Source of the DNA: Sphingobacteriales bacterium | GTDB lineage: Bacteria > Bacteroidota > Bacteroidia > Chitinophagales > Chitinophagaceae | Reading direction: 5' to 3' | Assembly: GCA_900299255.1 (NCBI GenBank) | Contig: OMJB01000039.1 | Location: 1-36,563 of the forward strand | DNA length: 36,563 nt | Shown here: in pieces, positions 23,615 to 32,158 of the stretch | How the letters are laid out: each line of letters begins with the position of its first letter | How positions within the stretch are numbered: the first letter of the stretch is position 1 | The notes under the pieces: model-generated | Told to the model about the DNA's origin: nothing | Seen by the model: the letters and a program-made list of their open reading frames with translations, nothing else | The model's database searches: none | Made by a program: the position numbers and the translations under genes

Positions 23615-24511
23615 TTAGTTGATAACTAGCCTTTCTACTTTGCCAGTTCCGCTGTAACAACTATATTTAACATAATATACGCCCCGGGGCCATGATGCTA
23701 CATTTATAGTACTGTTCTTAATCATATATTCTTTTACCATCAAGCTTCCAATCGAATTATAAATTCCTATCTGAACAGGTTGAATAAATGAAGAAAAAAT
23801 ATGAACAATGCCGAAAGCCGGATTCGGGCGAAATTCAACACCTGTAACTTTTTCAACCGATGCAATGCCCGACTCTAGCATGAGCGGATAAATATATGTG
23901 CAGGGTATGGTTGAATCCGGGCGGTATAAAACAGAGTCATAGCTGAAACAGTAAAAATTAATGAGACCGCTGCCATCATTCAGGGCGGGAATGAGCCCCC
24001 TGCTGCTTCCTACACCTTCGATAACCTGAAAACCGGGGTCAGCTGTTAGGTACCTCTTATGAAATGCCCCGCTTATTACTACAGAATCTATGCCATTAAC
24101 CCTTACTTTGCCAGTATATGATGGTACCGAATCACCCACGTGCACATTGAAATCAAACAACAGCTGCTCGTTAATGATTCCGAGCTGATACACCTTTTTA
24201 CCTTCCTCTCTTACTGCTCCGAAATATACATCGCTGATAGTAGCCGTATCCGGTTCAACAGGCACCACTGCGCCAATAGGATAATCCATCACTCTGTTGC
24301 GCGCTTTTATAACATGGTACGTATTTCCCAGCGATACCGTATCTGTACCGTCCATAAAAAGCATGAAATCAGTGATGGTCATTGAAGTTTCAATTTCAAT
24401 GGTGCGGTAACGCCACATAGCCCCTGAGGCAAATGCCATAGGTATATATGCCTGGCTGAACGCCGGATAAGTTACCTCAATCAAAATTGCAATAAAAAGC
24501 AGCTTCTTCAT
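23615..24511 (-). CDS. Secreted protein with T9SS sorting domain, unknown function
   Basis: A 298-residue protein. The signal peptide MKKLLFIAILIEVTYPAFSQ is preferred over a start four codons upstream. The middle part (25-215) is beta-rich, with blocks such as GAMWRYRTIEIE, LLFDFNVHVGDSVPSY and VIEGVGSSRGLIPAL. These resemble a Bacteroidota family of surface proteins, but no enzyme motif is visible. The last 75 residues are a T9SS type A sorting domain (VEFRPNPAFGIVHIF, IGIYNSIGSLM, GVYYVKYSC, VERLVIN). It is downstream of the TonB receptor gene on the same strand by 109 bases. Confidence 0.85.
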   Translation of the reverse strand: MKKLLFIAILIEVTYPAFSQAYIPMAFASGAMWRYRTIEIETSMTITDFMLFMDGTDTVSLGNTYHVIKARNRVMDYPIGAVVPVEPDTATISDVYFGAVREEGKKVYQLGIINEQLLFDFNVHVGDSVPSYTGKVRVNGIDSVVISGAFHKRYLTADPGFQVIEGVGSSRGLIPALNDGSGLINFYCFSYDSVLYRPDSTIPCTYIYPLMLESGIASVEKVTGVEFRPNPAFGIVHIFSSFIQPVQIGIYNSIGSLMVKEYMIKNSTINVASWPRGVYYVKYSCYSGTGKVERLVIN

Positions 24512-24620
24512 GTATAGTTTCATATTTGCAACACCAGGCCATCTTTTGCCTGATTGTAAATTTATGCAAATTAGCTGCGTGATATCCTTGTTTTAGATTT
24601 CACTATTCATTGATTTAATT

Positions 24621-27080
24621 TTATGAACCTATGGGCACAGACAGTTTCAATCCAATATTTCTGCCCATGTTATAAATCCCCGACCTGCCGCGGGGGTCAT
24701 TCGGAAAAGGCTCTAAGTATTTGGGCCGGCTCAGGTGGTCCTGATAGGCCACATCAAACAGGTTGTTTCCAAAAACAGAAATATTGAGCACTTTCTTACC
24801 CTTCTTGCTGCAAATATCTGTTCCGGCGCCCGCATTAAAGAGTGTATAACCCGGTGTCACAGACTCGGTATTATCTGTCAGGTATACCCTGTCCTGCCGT
24901 GCGTAACAAACCACCTGTACTTTGAAGAAACTGTTGTGCAGCAACTTTGAAACCTGCTTGAAACTAGCTCTCAGCTCTGAGGTGAAATGCAGCGGAGGTA
25001 TCAGTGGAAGGTATTTTTCGCTGTCGCTTAATTTCATTCCATTGCCTCCTTTATTCTCAGCATAAACAACCGACAGGCCATTTTCGAAATGCAGCCAGTC
25101 GAGCGGGTGCGGATGGATATCAATATCCAGTTCGCCGCCATACAATCTCGCTGTTGCCTGAATGTATTGATACACAGGATTGCCCTGCATAAATGAATCA
25201 TGCCCGCCGGAGCCAATCAGTTTTCTGTTGAAGATATAATTTGAAATATCGTTGTTAAATACTGATGCATTAACAGACAAATGCTGTGATATGAATTCAA
25301 GCCCTATGTCTTCCTGCAAACTGAACTCAGGCTTAAAATATTCATTTCCCAGCTGGTACAGGTAAGTACCGGGATGTACACCATTCGCTGAAATTTCAAC
25401 AATGTTAGGAGCCCTGTATCCGCGCGCCAGATTAACCTTTATGGCAAGTTTTCTGGAAAAAACATAGGCTGCACCCACGCTGTAGGTTGTTCCAGAAAAA
25501 GATCGGTTCATCTTTTTGAAAACCAGTGTATCCTGGCCTGAAGAACTACTGGTGCCGGCGAATTTTCCATATCCTGTCAAAACATCAACAGACCTGTACA
25601 GTGCATCTCCGGAAAAACTTCTGGCATCATACCTGATACCTCCGGCAATACTTAGCTTTTCAAACTTCTTCTCAAAAACAACGAATGGCCCAATATCAAA
25701 CTGGCGATAGGAAGGTATAATAAAATCAGTCCCTTTGGTTACATCGTTGGCCTGATACATACCGTTGGCACCTGCTGATACATCCCAGCCGGCAAAGCTT
25801 TGCAGATGATAGCGTGCATCGTATGTGCCGGTGTTCAACTGCAGGTACAGCCCAGCTATCTCCGGAGCCTGCGGATAGACAAATTCCCTGCGCACGCTGC
25901 GTTCAAAACCAAGATTCATAATCAGCTGTCCGCCATAAACATTGAAACTATTGGTTGAAAGCACCCTGTACTGCTGCACATGCTGGTGAACAACAGGAAT
26001 AGTATAACTGTTCAATTCGCCGTTATTTACTATAGGCCTGAAGGTGTCAGAGTCGGTTATCTGTTTTGTAAACCTTCTGCTGGCAGAGTCCCTGCTGCCG
26101 TCAGGAACCGCCTGAAGGTCATCAAACAATGTGAATTCCAAATGAGCAAACCCCCATTTTTTGTTGATGCCCATAGTTGCGGCGGCATCTGTTTCATGGT
26201 AACCTGTACCATACACTTTGCCGTCAACCGGGTTCTCATAATTGCGCGCCAGCTTTCCTGATGCCCTTGCCAGCCAGAAAAAAACCCTTTTATTTCCAGA
26301 CAACATACCTGTAAGCCCAGACATCCCATTATTGCCCTGCAGCTCACATACCACCTCTCCTGCTATTTTGCCGTCAGGTGCTGGCTTGGTAGGGATAAGA
26401 TTAATAACACCTGCAAATGCGTCACTTCCATAAATCAGGCTTGAGGGGCCTTTAATAACTTCTATTTTCTCTACATTGTACTCATCCACTTCAACCCCGT
26501 GCTCATCTCCCCATTGCTGCCCCTCCATCCTCATGCCATTATAAAGTGTAAGCAATCTGTTATAGCCCAGCCCTCTTATCACAGGCTTGGATACGTTAGG
26601 GCCCGTGGCTATGGCTGCCACACCCGGTACCCTGGCTATCCCATCAATTACATTTGAACTGATATTTGTTCGCAGGTATTCATTATCAATTACTGCTAAT
26701 GGAACAGGGCTGCGTTTGATTTCAGTTGCCCTTGACTGGCCGGTGATGACTACCTCTCGGCTCTCTATGGCACTCTCAACCAGAATAAAATCTTGTACTT
26801 CATCTCCCTGTATGTTCAGGAATTTAGTAGCTTTCGAGTAACTGATAAGGCTGGCGACAACAGCAAATTTGCCTTTAGGCAGATTATTGAGCCTGTAATA
26901 ACCGAAACTGTCTGTTATCGTTCCCACTTTTAAGTCTGGTATCTCGATTACCACGCCTATCAATGGCTTACCGTCAATGTCTTTTACAAGCCCTGATAAA
27001 GAGTTTTGTTGAGGAGCAACCGCAACACAAACTCCTGAAAGAAAAAAAAATAAAATAAATATTGTCAGAAACCTTTGCAT
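24621..27080 (-). CDS. TonB-dependent outer-membrane receptor, probably for a metal
   Basis: An 819-residue outer-membrane importer. Signal peptide (about 1-22). A CarboxypepD_reg domain follows (27-110: LSGLVKDIDGKPLIGVVIEI, GYYRLNNLPKGKFAVV). Next is the plug (about 115-225), with VIRGLGYNRLLTLYNGMRM, EKIEVIKGPSSLIYGSDAFAG and VINLIP. The remainder is a 22-strand barrel ending LKLSVPIGS. The plug wording GQQWGDEHGVEVDEYNVEKIEV resembles receptors linked with zinc or copper uptake. A His-rich small protein upstream in the same operon supports a metal substrate, but the metal is not determined. The ATG at 27080 is used; the open frame upstream is Cys-rich noise. Confidence 0.92.
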   Translation of the reverse strand: MQRFLTIFILFFFLSGVCVAVAPQQNSLSGLVKDIDGKPLIGVVIEIPDLKVGTITDSFGYYRLNNLPKGKFAVVASLISYSKATKFLNIQGDEVQDFILVESAIESREVVITGQSRATEIKRSPVPLAVIDNEYLRTNISSNVIDGIARVPGVAAIATGPNVSKPVIRGLGYNRLLTLYNGMRMEGQQWGDEHGVEVDEYNVEKIEVIKGPSSLIYGSDAFAGVINLIPTKPAPDGKIAGEVVCELQGNNGMSGLTGMLSGNKRVFFWLARASGKLARNYENPVDGKVYGTGYHETDAAATMGINKKWGFAHLEFTLFDDLQAVPDGSRDSASRRFTKQITDSDTFRPIVNNGELNSYTIPVVHQHVQQYRVLSTNSFNVYGGQLIMNLGFERSVRREFVYPQAPEIAGLYLQLNTGTYDARYHLQSFAGWDVSAGANGMYQANDVTKGTDFIIPSYRQFDIGPFVVFEKKFEKLSIAGGIRYDARSFSGDALYRSVDVLTGYGKFAGTSSSSGQDTLVFKKMNRSFSGTTYSVGAAYVFSRKLAIKVNLARGYRAPNIVEISANGVHPGTYLYQLGNEYFKPEFSLQEDIGLEFISQHLSVNASVFNNDISNYIFNRKLIGSGGHDSFMQGNPVYQYIQATARLYGGELDIDIHPHPLDWLHFENGLSVVYAENKGGNGMKLSDSEKYLPLIPPLHFTSELRASFKQVSKLLHNSFFKVQVVCYARQDRVYLTDNTESVTPGYTLFNAGAGTDICSKKGKKVLNISVFGNNLFDVAYQDHLSRPKYLEPFPNDPRGRSGIYNMGRNIGLKLSVPIGS

Positions 27081-27171
27081 TATATAGTTTTTGAAAGATT
27101 CAAATAATTCACACTGGAATAGGATGGACGAATCGCAGCACCTATGCCAACGGCAATAAAAACAAAAACAA

Positions 27172-27495
27172 TTATGCAACGGGCGGCCCTCTGAGTGCCA
27201 CCTCAATTATCCGGTCCTGAACAAAATGTGAAGATATTGCCTGCCTCCTGATAAAAAATACATCTGGCTTAAATGCAATCAAAGGCAAATGATAGTCGTT
27301 GGTAAAAGCAGCTATAGTAAGCGAAAGGAAAGCACAATGATGGTGTTTTTTCTCTATAACCAGGCCATGGTGTTCTTTATGTACCGTGTCTGTATGGCCG
27401 GTAAAACTATGGATAAAATCCATTGGGGTATTACCCAGCATCAGTAGTGCTGTGAACCAAATCACCAATATAAATTTTGTTATTCTTTTACCCAC
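27172..27495 (-). CDS. His-rich small exported protein before the TonB receptor
   Basis: A 107-residue protein with an N-terminal hydrophobic segment (residues 6-21) and a histidine cluster: His29, His34, His39, His42, His43, His51-53 and Cys54, with the motif KKHHHC. It ends LRGPPVA, an ending I associate with small proteins encoded next to Bacteroidota metal receptors. It could bind or sense a metal (copper, zinc or cobalt) in the periplasm; this is inference from composition and position. The start codon is GTG at 27495; a TACCTTTG box (27504-27511 on the coding strand) is so close that the mRNA may be nearly leaderless. The TonB receptor gene begins 91 bases downstream on the same strand. 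Confidence 0.78.
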   Translation of the reverse strand: MGKRITKFILVIWFTALLMLGNTPMDFIHSFTGHTDTVHKEHHGLVIEKKHHHCAFLSLTIAAFTNDYHLPLIAFKPDVFFIRRQAISSHFVQDRIIEVALRGPPVA

Positions 27496-27503
27496 AGCCT
27501 ACA

Positions 27504-27511
27504 CAAAGGTA
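27504..27511 (-). promoter_or_regulatory. Putative -7 box of the His-rich gene / TonB receptor operon
   Basis: Plus-strand CAAAGGTA reads TACCTTTG, an exact TAnnTTTG match 8 bases before the GTG start. A possible -33 (TTG) is a few bases further away than usual. Confidence 0.45.
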
Positions 27512-27692
27512 GCGCAATTAAAAATACGATGCCCCCAAATTAACATTGAGCCAATAGAATGCACCGCAGTCAAATTCTATTTTGCCAATACAAATTTCAA
27601 ACCGATATTGTGGTGCCTTGATGGATATTTTGTTCATAGTTTTTCACCGGTAGGACTAATTTTTCAATAGGCTCAATACTAAAAATTCAATT

Positions 27693-29069
27693 TTGACCCG
27701 TTTTGGCTTCAAGCAGTTTGTAATTAGCACAGGCATCATTTTGATGGCTGCCTCCTGTGGCAACAAGCAAGACGACTTGCCTGCTGTTGTAAATTTTACA
27801 GAGCACATTGCTCCTATACTATATAACAAATGTACTGTTTGCCACCGCCCGGGCGGTAGCGCTCATTTTTCACTTGTTACATACGTTGAGGCCGCAAGAA
27901 GTGCCGGAGTAAGTGCATTTGTAGTGCGTGAAAAAATGATGCCGCCCTGGCCTGCCGACCCGAATTATACACATTTCATTGGCGAGCGGGTACTAACAAG
28001 CCGCGAAACAAAACTATTTGAAAAATGGGCCAGAGACGGTGTCATTGAAGGGCCGAAGGACAAATTGCCACCTTTACCAGCTTACCCTTTCGGTTCACTG
28101 CTTGGCACACCGGATATCAGGATTCCGGTTCAGCCCATTTTCCTGCAAAAGAACAGTTCAGATAAATTTCTGCTGGTTAAAATACCCTATGAATTACCAT
28201 CCGACACCTTTGCTTCACTTATCGAATTCATACCCGGCCATCGAAACGTGGTGCACCACGTAAACGGCGATATGGTGAGTTTTGAAGACGCAAAGAAGAA
28301 AAACGTTTTTGAGGGACTGCAGGTGGCCAACATGGCTGAGGACACCGCTACGCTACTGCTGGCATACATAAAACTGGGGCTGCAAAATGACGACGGGTCG
28401 TTTCCTTTGTTGCAGAAATCAGTTGTCAATTACCTGCCGGGCGTTATGGGCCAGAAATACCCCGCTGGCTTGGGTGGCTACAAACTGAGCCGTAAAGGAG
28501 CATTCCTGCTCAATGACCTCCACTATGGTTTCACCAAAAATGAAGATATCTGGGATAGTTCGTTTATTAATATTTTTCTTACAAAAGGCCCTCTGAACAG
28601 GCCGGTGCAGGAATTCCAGCTAGGTACAATCGGGCTGTCACCGGTAGAACCCGATTTGATCATTTTACCCAATACCGTAAAACCAGTATGGAGTAAATTC
28701 ACCGTACCCTACGATATATCTATACTTACAATAAACCCACACATGCACCTGCTTGGAAAGAGTTTCAAAGCATATGCCCTGCAACCCAACGGTGATACAA
28801 TAAGGCTTATATCCATACCCCGCTGGGATTTTAACTGGCAATACTTCTATACGTTTAAAAAAATGGTCAAAATACCGAAGGGCAGTACTATTGTAGCAGA
28901 AGGCATTTATGATAATACTTCAAAAAACCTCAACAACCCATTTAGCCCACCCCAGCTTGTAAAAGACCAGAACGGTAGCATGCGTGCCACAGATGAAATG
29001 TTTCAGTTCATCGTTACATACCTTCCTTACCAACCCGGAGACGAAAACATCAGCCTTGAAGCCAGGTAA
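27693..29069 (+). CDS. Cytochrome c / copper monooxygenase-like (PHM-type) lipoprotein
   Basis: A 458-residue lipoprotein (lipobox LMAASC, Cys22) joining a c-type haem site and a two-copper monooxygenase fold. The haem motif is CTVCH (47-51), with a downstream Met (REKMMPPWP) as possible axial ligand. The copper ligands of peptidylglycine hydroxylating and dopamine-type monooxygenases all have counterparts. CuH: His188-His189 (NVVHHV) and His277 (DLHYGF). CuM: His350, His352 (PHMHLLGKSF) and Met436 (DEMFQF). These enzymes insert oxygen into C-H bonds using an electron donor; the attached haem could supply electrons. The substrate is unknown. The start is TTG at 27693. It is divergent from the His-rich/TonB operon and upstream of two GldN-like genes. 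Confidence 0.85.
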   Translation: MTRFGFKQFVISTGIILMAASCGNKQDDLPAVVNFTEHIAPILYNKCTVCHRPGGSAHFSLVTYVEAARSAGVSAFVVREKMMPPWPADPNYTHFIGERVLTSRETKLFEKWARDGVIEGPKDKLPPLPAYPFGSLLGTPDIRIPVQPIFLQKNSSDKFLLVKIPYELPSDTFASLIEFIPGHRNVVHHVNGDMVSFEDAKKKNVFEGLQVANMAEDTATLLLAYIKLGLQNDDGSFPLLQKSVVNYLPGVMGQKYPAGLGGYKLSRKGAFLLNDLHYGFTKNEDIWDSSFINIFLTKGPLNRPVQEFQLGTIGLSPVEPDLIILPNTVKPVWSKFTVPYDISILTINPHMHLLGKSFKAYALQPNGDTIRLISIPRWDFNWQYFYTFKKMVKIPKGSTIVAEGIYDNTSKNLNNPFSPPQLVKDQNGSMRATDEMFQFIVTYLPYQPGDENISLEAR

Positions 29070-29282
29070 TAAATCTACAATATTAATTTTATATTTATTA
29101 TAATAAATTCATTAACATTTAATTAAAGATAAAATCCTACCGGTATATCGTTTTCAATTTTAATATATCGTATCTTACTTACCCGTTTTTCGAACTCTGC
29201 CAATTATAGTTGATTTCAGAACAATAGGCATCGGTTGAGCGATAAAACGAAGACGTTATTTTTGGAGTTAAATTTAGAGGGT
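29070..29282. other. AT-rich spacer with a perfect palindrome
   Basis: About 210 very AT-rich bases. ATTTATTA and TAATAAAT at 29093-29108 form a perfect 16-base palindrome 24 bases past the copper-protein gene. It has no GC core, so it is a poor terminator. Promoter elements for the GldN-like genes are expected here but were not recognised. Confidence 0.45.
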
Positions 29283-29999
29283 ATGGGTACAAAACGTACA
29301 ATCAGATATTCGCTTCTGGCTTTATTAACAATAGTTTGCTGTAATGTATACGGACAAAAATCACCTGCTGCAACGCCTCCTCCTTCTGCCCCACGTCCAG
29401 TTCAAGCACCACCGCACCCTGCGCCTGCCGCTGATGGCCCCGCGCTTGTGTGGAAGAAACAGATAGCACGAGTAATAGATATGGGTGCCAAGAATGATAT
29501 TGGTAGCGAACGTATCAGCGATGTCAGTTCGGAGAACTCCCTTATGGATATGTTTGTCAACCTCATCAGAGGAAACAAGGTCATAGCCTATACTAATTCA
29601 GACCACAACTTTACCACCAAACTTACTGTGGCAGAATTAAACAGAATACTGAGTGGCAAAAAAGATACTATGCTCGTCATTGATCCTGTAACAGGAAAAA
29701 CTACAACTAAAATTATACAGAAAGATGTAAACCTGGATGCTATTCACAAATTCAAAATACTGGAAGAATGGTCTTGCTATCCGGCAACAGGCAAAACAGA
29801 GATACAAATCATTGGCCTGGCTCCGCTAAAAGATGTTGTGGCCGACGACGGGACTGTTCATGGTGTACAGCCATTGTTCTGGCTTCGATTTAACGACATC
29901 AGCGCCATACTGGTGCGCTACCAGCAGTACCACCCCAACAATACGCTTGCTGGCCATGTATGGGATGATTACTTCAGCGGGGACGGCAAAGGCAGGTAG
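29283..29999 (+). CDS. GldN/PorN-like protein, single domain
   Basis: A 238-residue exported protein. Signal peptide (1-24, ending NVYGQ), then a Pro/Ala-rich linker (28-52), then one GldN-like domain (about 56-232). The domain is marked by VWKKQIARVIDM, MFVNLIRGNKVIAYTN, IHKFKILEEWSC, IIGLAPL, GVQPLFWLRFNDI and VWDDYF. GldN (PorN) forms periplasmic rings with the lipoprotein GldK (PorK) in the type IX secretion and gliding machine. This copy is not next to gldK, gldL or gldM. The ATG at 29283 is chosen over a TTG at 29235 because it starts the signal peptide directly. It is followed after 34 bases by a second, double-domain paralogue. Confidence 0.82.
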   Translation: MGTKRTIRYSLLALLTIVCCNVYGQKSPAATPPPSAPRPVQAPPHPAPAADGPALVWKKQIARVIDMGAKNDIGSERISDVSSENSLMDMFVNLIRGNKVIAYTNSDHNFTTKLTVAELNRILSGKKDTMLVIDPVTGKTTTKIIQKDVNLDAIHKFKILEEWSCYPATGKTEIQIIGLAPLKDVVADDGTVHGVQPLFWLRFNDISAILVRYQQYHPNNTLAGHVWDDYFSGDGKGR

Positions 30000-30033
30000 C
30001 CCGGCCTTTCCAAAATAAAACACCTTATACCTT

Positions 30034-31191
30034 ATGAAGCCAAGTGCTAAAATTTTAGTGTCATTATCTGTGCTTGTTCTATTTGCCTGCACAAAATCGC
30101 CCGCACAAGACTCTGATTTGCCGCAGGGTATAGCGTGGCGGAAACAGGTTGCCCGCGAACTGGAGTTTGGCCCTATTAACAGCAAAAAAGATTCTACTCT
30201 GGCTAAAATTATTGTTGCTGCCATCAGAGGTGGCAAAGTACATCCATACTCAAACTTCAATCACAATTTTACATATCAGCTGGCAGGCGACGATATAACC
30301 GACATTATTGGCACCAAGACAGTTACCGTAACATCAATTGACCCTAAAACAGGTAAAGATGAAGTGATCAAAAGGAAAATTGAACCAGAATTCACTAAAG
30401 TACATAAGTACAGGATACTGGAAGAGTGGGCGTTTAACCGGCTCACCGGTACTACTGAAATAACCATACTGGGGATTGCACCGCTATTTGAAGTATTTGG
30501 CGACGATGGTGATTTTCGTGGCATCAAACCTTTGTTTTGGGTAAAGTACAATGAACTTGCAGGAGTTATAGCCGATGACGAAAAAATAAACAAGGGCAGG
30601 GCAATGACCTCGCAAATCTGGGGTGACTACTTTGCGCATGCAGGAAATACCCTGTCACCAAAATCGGGCTGGAGAGGCGTTAACACACGTTTTTTAGATA
30701 TTGATCCTGAGAAAAGCAAAACGAGCCGCTTAAAAGATTTGGACTCAGACACGTCGCTCTATGATCACATATATTACGCTCTCGAAAAAAAGAAATTGAT
30801 GGTATATGATAGCACTGGAAGTAATGTCACATTAAAACAACTTTTGCCGGTACCGGATACAAATACTTTCGTAGACCCTGTAACAAATCAAGAGGTAATA
30901 AAAGTAATTCAGCATGTACTCATTTATGGAAATGCACCCAAGTACAAACTAATAGAAAACTGGTCTTTTGACAGGGTTGCAGGAATCACTCGAATAAAAA
31001 TAGAGCACATCGCCCCAACAATCCAAAAGACTGACGACAATGGCAATTCCCAATATCCTTTAGAAATATTCCGGCTGAAGTTTGCAGACATTTCCGGCAT
31101 GATCGAAAAATACGAGCAGAGCCATTACAACCGTTCTCTGGCTAACCTTCTCTGGAATGAATACTTTATTACACCAGCCAAACCAAAATAA
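30034..31191 (+). CDS. GldN-like lipoprotein with two tandem domains
   Basis: A 385-residue protein with a lipoprotein signal (VLVLFACTKS, Cys19). It has two GldN-like domains in tandem. Domain 1 (about 34-202): AWRKQVAREL, AAIRGGKVHPYS, VHKYRILEEWAF, ILGIAPL, GIKPLFWVKYNEL, IWGDYF. Domain 2 (about 215-378): YALEKKKLMVYD, PKYKLIENWSF, IEHIAP, EIFRLKFADI, LLWNEYF. Both domains share an ID/VDPxT...I-type hairpin with the upstream single-domain protein, so the three units are homologous. Normal GldN has one domain and no lipid anchor. This combination could form a membrane-tethered variant ring or sit on the T9SS, which is inference. Operon partner of the preceding gene. Confidence 0.82.
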   Translation: MKPSAKILVSLSVLVLFACTKSPAQDSDLPQGIAWRKQVARELEFGPINSKKDSTLAKIIVAAIRGGKVHPYSNFNHNFTYQLAGDDITDIIGTKTVTVTSIDPKTGKDEVIKRKIEPEFTKVHKYRILEEWAFNRLTGTTEITILGIAPLFEVFGDDGDFRGIKPLFWVKYNELAGVIADDEKINKGRAMTSQIWGDYFAHAGNTLSPKSGWRGVNTRFLDIDPEKSKTSRLKDLDSDTSLYDHIYYALEKKKLMVYDSTGSNVTLKQLLPVPDTNTFVDPVTNQEVIKVIQHVLIYGNAPKYKLIENWSFDRVAGITRIKIEHIAPTIQKTDDNGNSQYPLEIFRLKFADISGMIEKYEQSHYNRSLANLLWNEYFITPAKPK

Positions 31192-31239
31192 GAAAACTAG
31201 ATATCCAGAACTTCTTTCGAATGTGACTCCCAGGAACCA

Positions 31240-31303
31240 AATCAACCAAGCAACTAATCAACAAGTCAACTAATCAACGAATCACCCAATCAACCAGTCA
31301 ACT
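31240..31303 (+). repeat. Eight tandem 8-base repeats before cvfB
   Basis: Eight consecutive octamers: AATCAACC, AAGCAACT, AATCAACA, AGTCAACT, AATCAACG, AATCACCC, AATCAACC, AGTCAACT. They are in fixed phase, with a partial ninth unit AAT. A 16-base higher-order unit (AATCAACn-AGTCAACT) occurs three times in near-exact form. The strand is almost free of G. It ends 20 bases before the cvfB start codon. Confidence 0.85.
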
Positions 31304-31323
31304 AATACGTATCTTGCACCCTT

Positions 31324-32157
31324 ATGGTGAAAATTGGTGAGTACAACACGCTTAAAGTTGTTAAAGAAGTAGACTTCGGTGTATACCTCGACGGAGAACC
31401 AGATGAAATATTGTTGCCTAAAAGGTACATTCCTGATGGCCTGAAATATGGAGACTATATTACTTTATTTGTTTACCACGACAACGAAGGCAGGCTAATC
31501 GCTACCACAGACAAACCAATTGCGACGGTAGGAGAAATTGCAATGATGGAAGTAGTCTCGTCCAACCCCAGCGGGGCATTTGTAAAGTGGGGCATCATGA
31601 AAGATGTGTTCGTACCTATCTCAAATCAGGAAAAAAGAATGCGCCCCGGTGACAAGCGGCTGGTGAGGCTATATATTGACGAAAGAAACGGCAGAGTAAC
31701 CGGCACAGAAAAAATAGACAAATTCCTCAGCAACTACGAGCTAACAGTAAAGGAATCTGATTCCGTTGAACTGCTTGTGTATCAGAAAACTGAGCTGGGT
31801 TATAAAGTAATCATCAACAACACTCACCTGGGCCTGCTCCATTTTGGCGATGTATTCACTGATCTCGAAACCGGTGATAAAATAAAAGGCTTCATCAAAA
31901 AGATCAGGGAACACAACAAGATAGACGTTGCCGCGGGGGTTAAAGGTTATGCTAAAGTATCGGCAGACGAAGAAAAAATACTCCAGATGCTCAGGGAAAA
32001 AAGCGGTTACATCCCATTCAATGATAAATCAGCTCCCGAAGAGATTTACGCAGCCTTCGGCATGAGCAAAAAAACTTTCAAGATGATACTTGGAGCGCTA
32101 TACAAAAAGAGAATGATTGCTTTTACACAAACCGGCACAAAGCTGGAAGACAATTGA
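31324..32157 (+). CDS. cvfB: CvfB-like S1-domain RNA-binding protein
   Basis: A 277-residue cytoplasmic protein with tandem S1-like (OB-fold) domains. The first opens MVKIGEYNTLKVVKEVDFGVYL and continues EILLPKRYIPDGLKYGDYI, the second has GAFVKWGIMKDVFVPISNQEKRM, and the third is around YKVIINNTHLGLLHFGDVF. A C-terminal winged-helix part follows (YAAFGMSKKTFKMILGALYKKRMI). This is the CvfB/YitL arrangement; in Staphylococcus the protein affects RNA handling and virulence gene expression. It lies after an octamer repeat tract and is tail to tail with the molybdopterin oxidoreductase gene, with one base between stop codons. Confidence 0.92.
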   Translation: MVKIGEYNTLKVVKEVDFGVYLDGEPDEILLPKRYIPDGLKYGDYITLFVYHDNEGRLIATTDKPIATVGEIAMMEVVSSNPSGAFVKWGIMKDVFVPISNQEKRMRPGDKRLVRLYIDERNGRVTGTEKIDKFLSNYELTVKESDSVELLVYQKTELGYKVIINNTHLGLLHFGDVFTDLETGDKIKGFIKKIREHNKIDVAAGVKGYAKVSADEEKILQMLREKSGYIPFNDKSAPEEIYAAFGMSKKTFKMILGALYKKRMIAFTQTGTKLEDN

Positions 32158-32158
32158 T

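Noticed and set aside
27081-27206. Longer start for the TonB receptor
   Set aside because: The extension is Cys/Trp-rich and places the signal peptide internally; the ATG at 27080 gives a normal signal peptide.
23615-27495. Single operon of all minus-strand genes from the His-rich gene to the T9SS protein
   Set aside because: The first two genes plausibly belong together, but the 109-base gap before the T9SS protein and its unrelated content give no support for including it.
27545-27675. ATTGAGCC ... GGCTCAAT inverted repeat between the His-rich gene and the copper protein gene
   Set aside because: Arms of only 8 bases separated by about 115 bases; could easily be chance.
31240-31303. CRISPR array
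   Set aside because: The units are 8 bases, contiguous and without spacers, and no cas genes are near.
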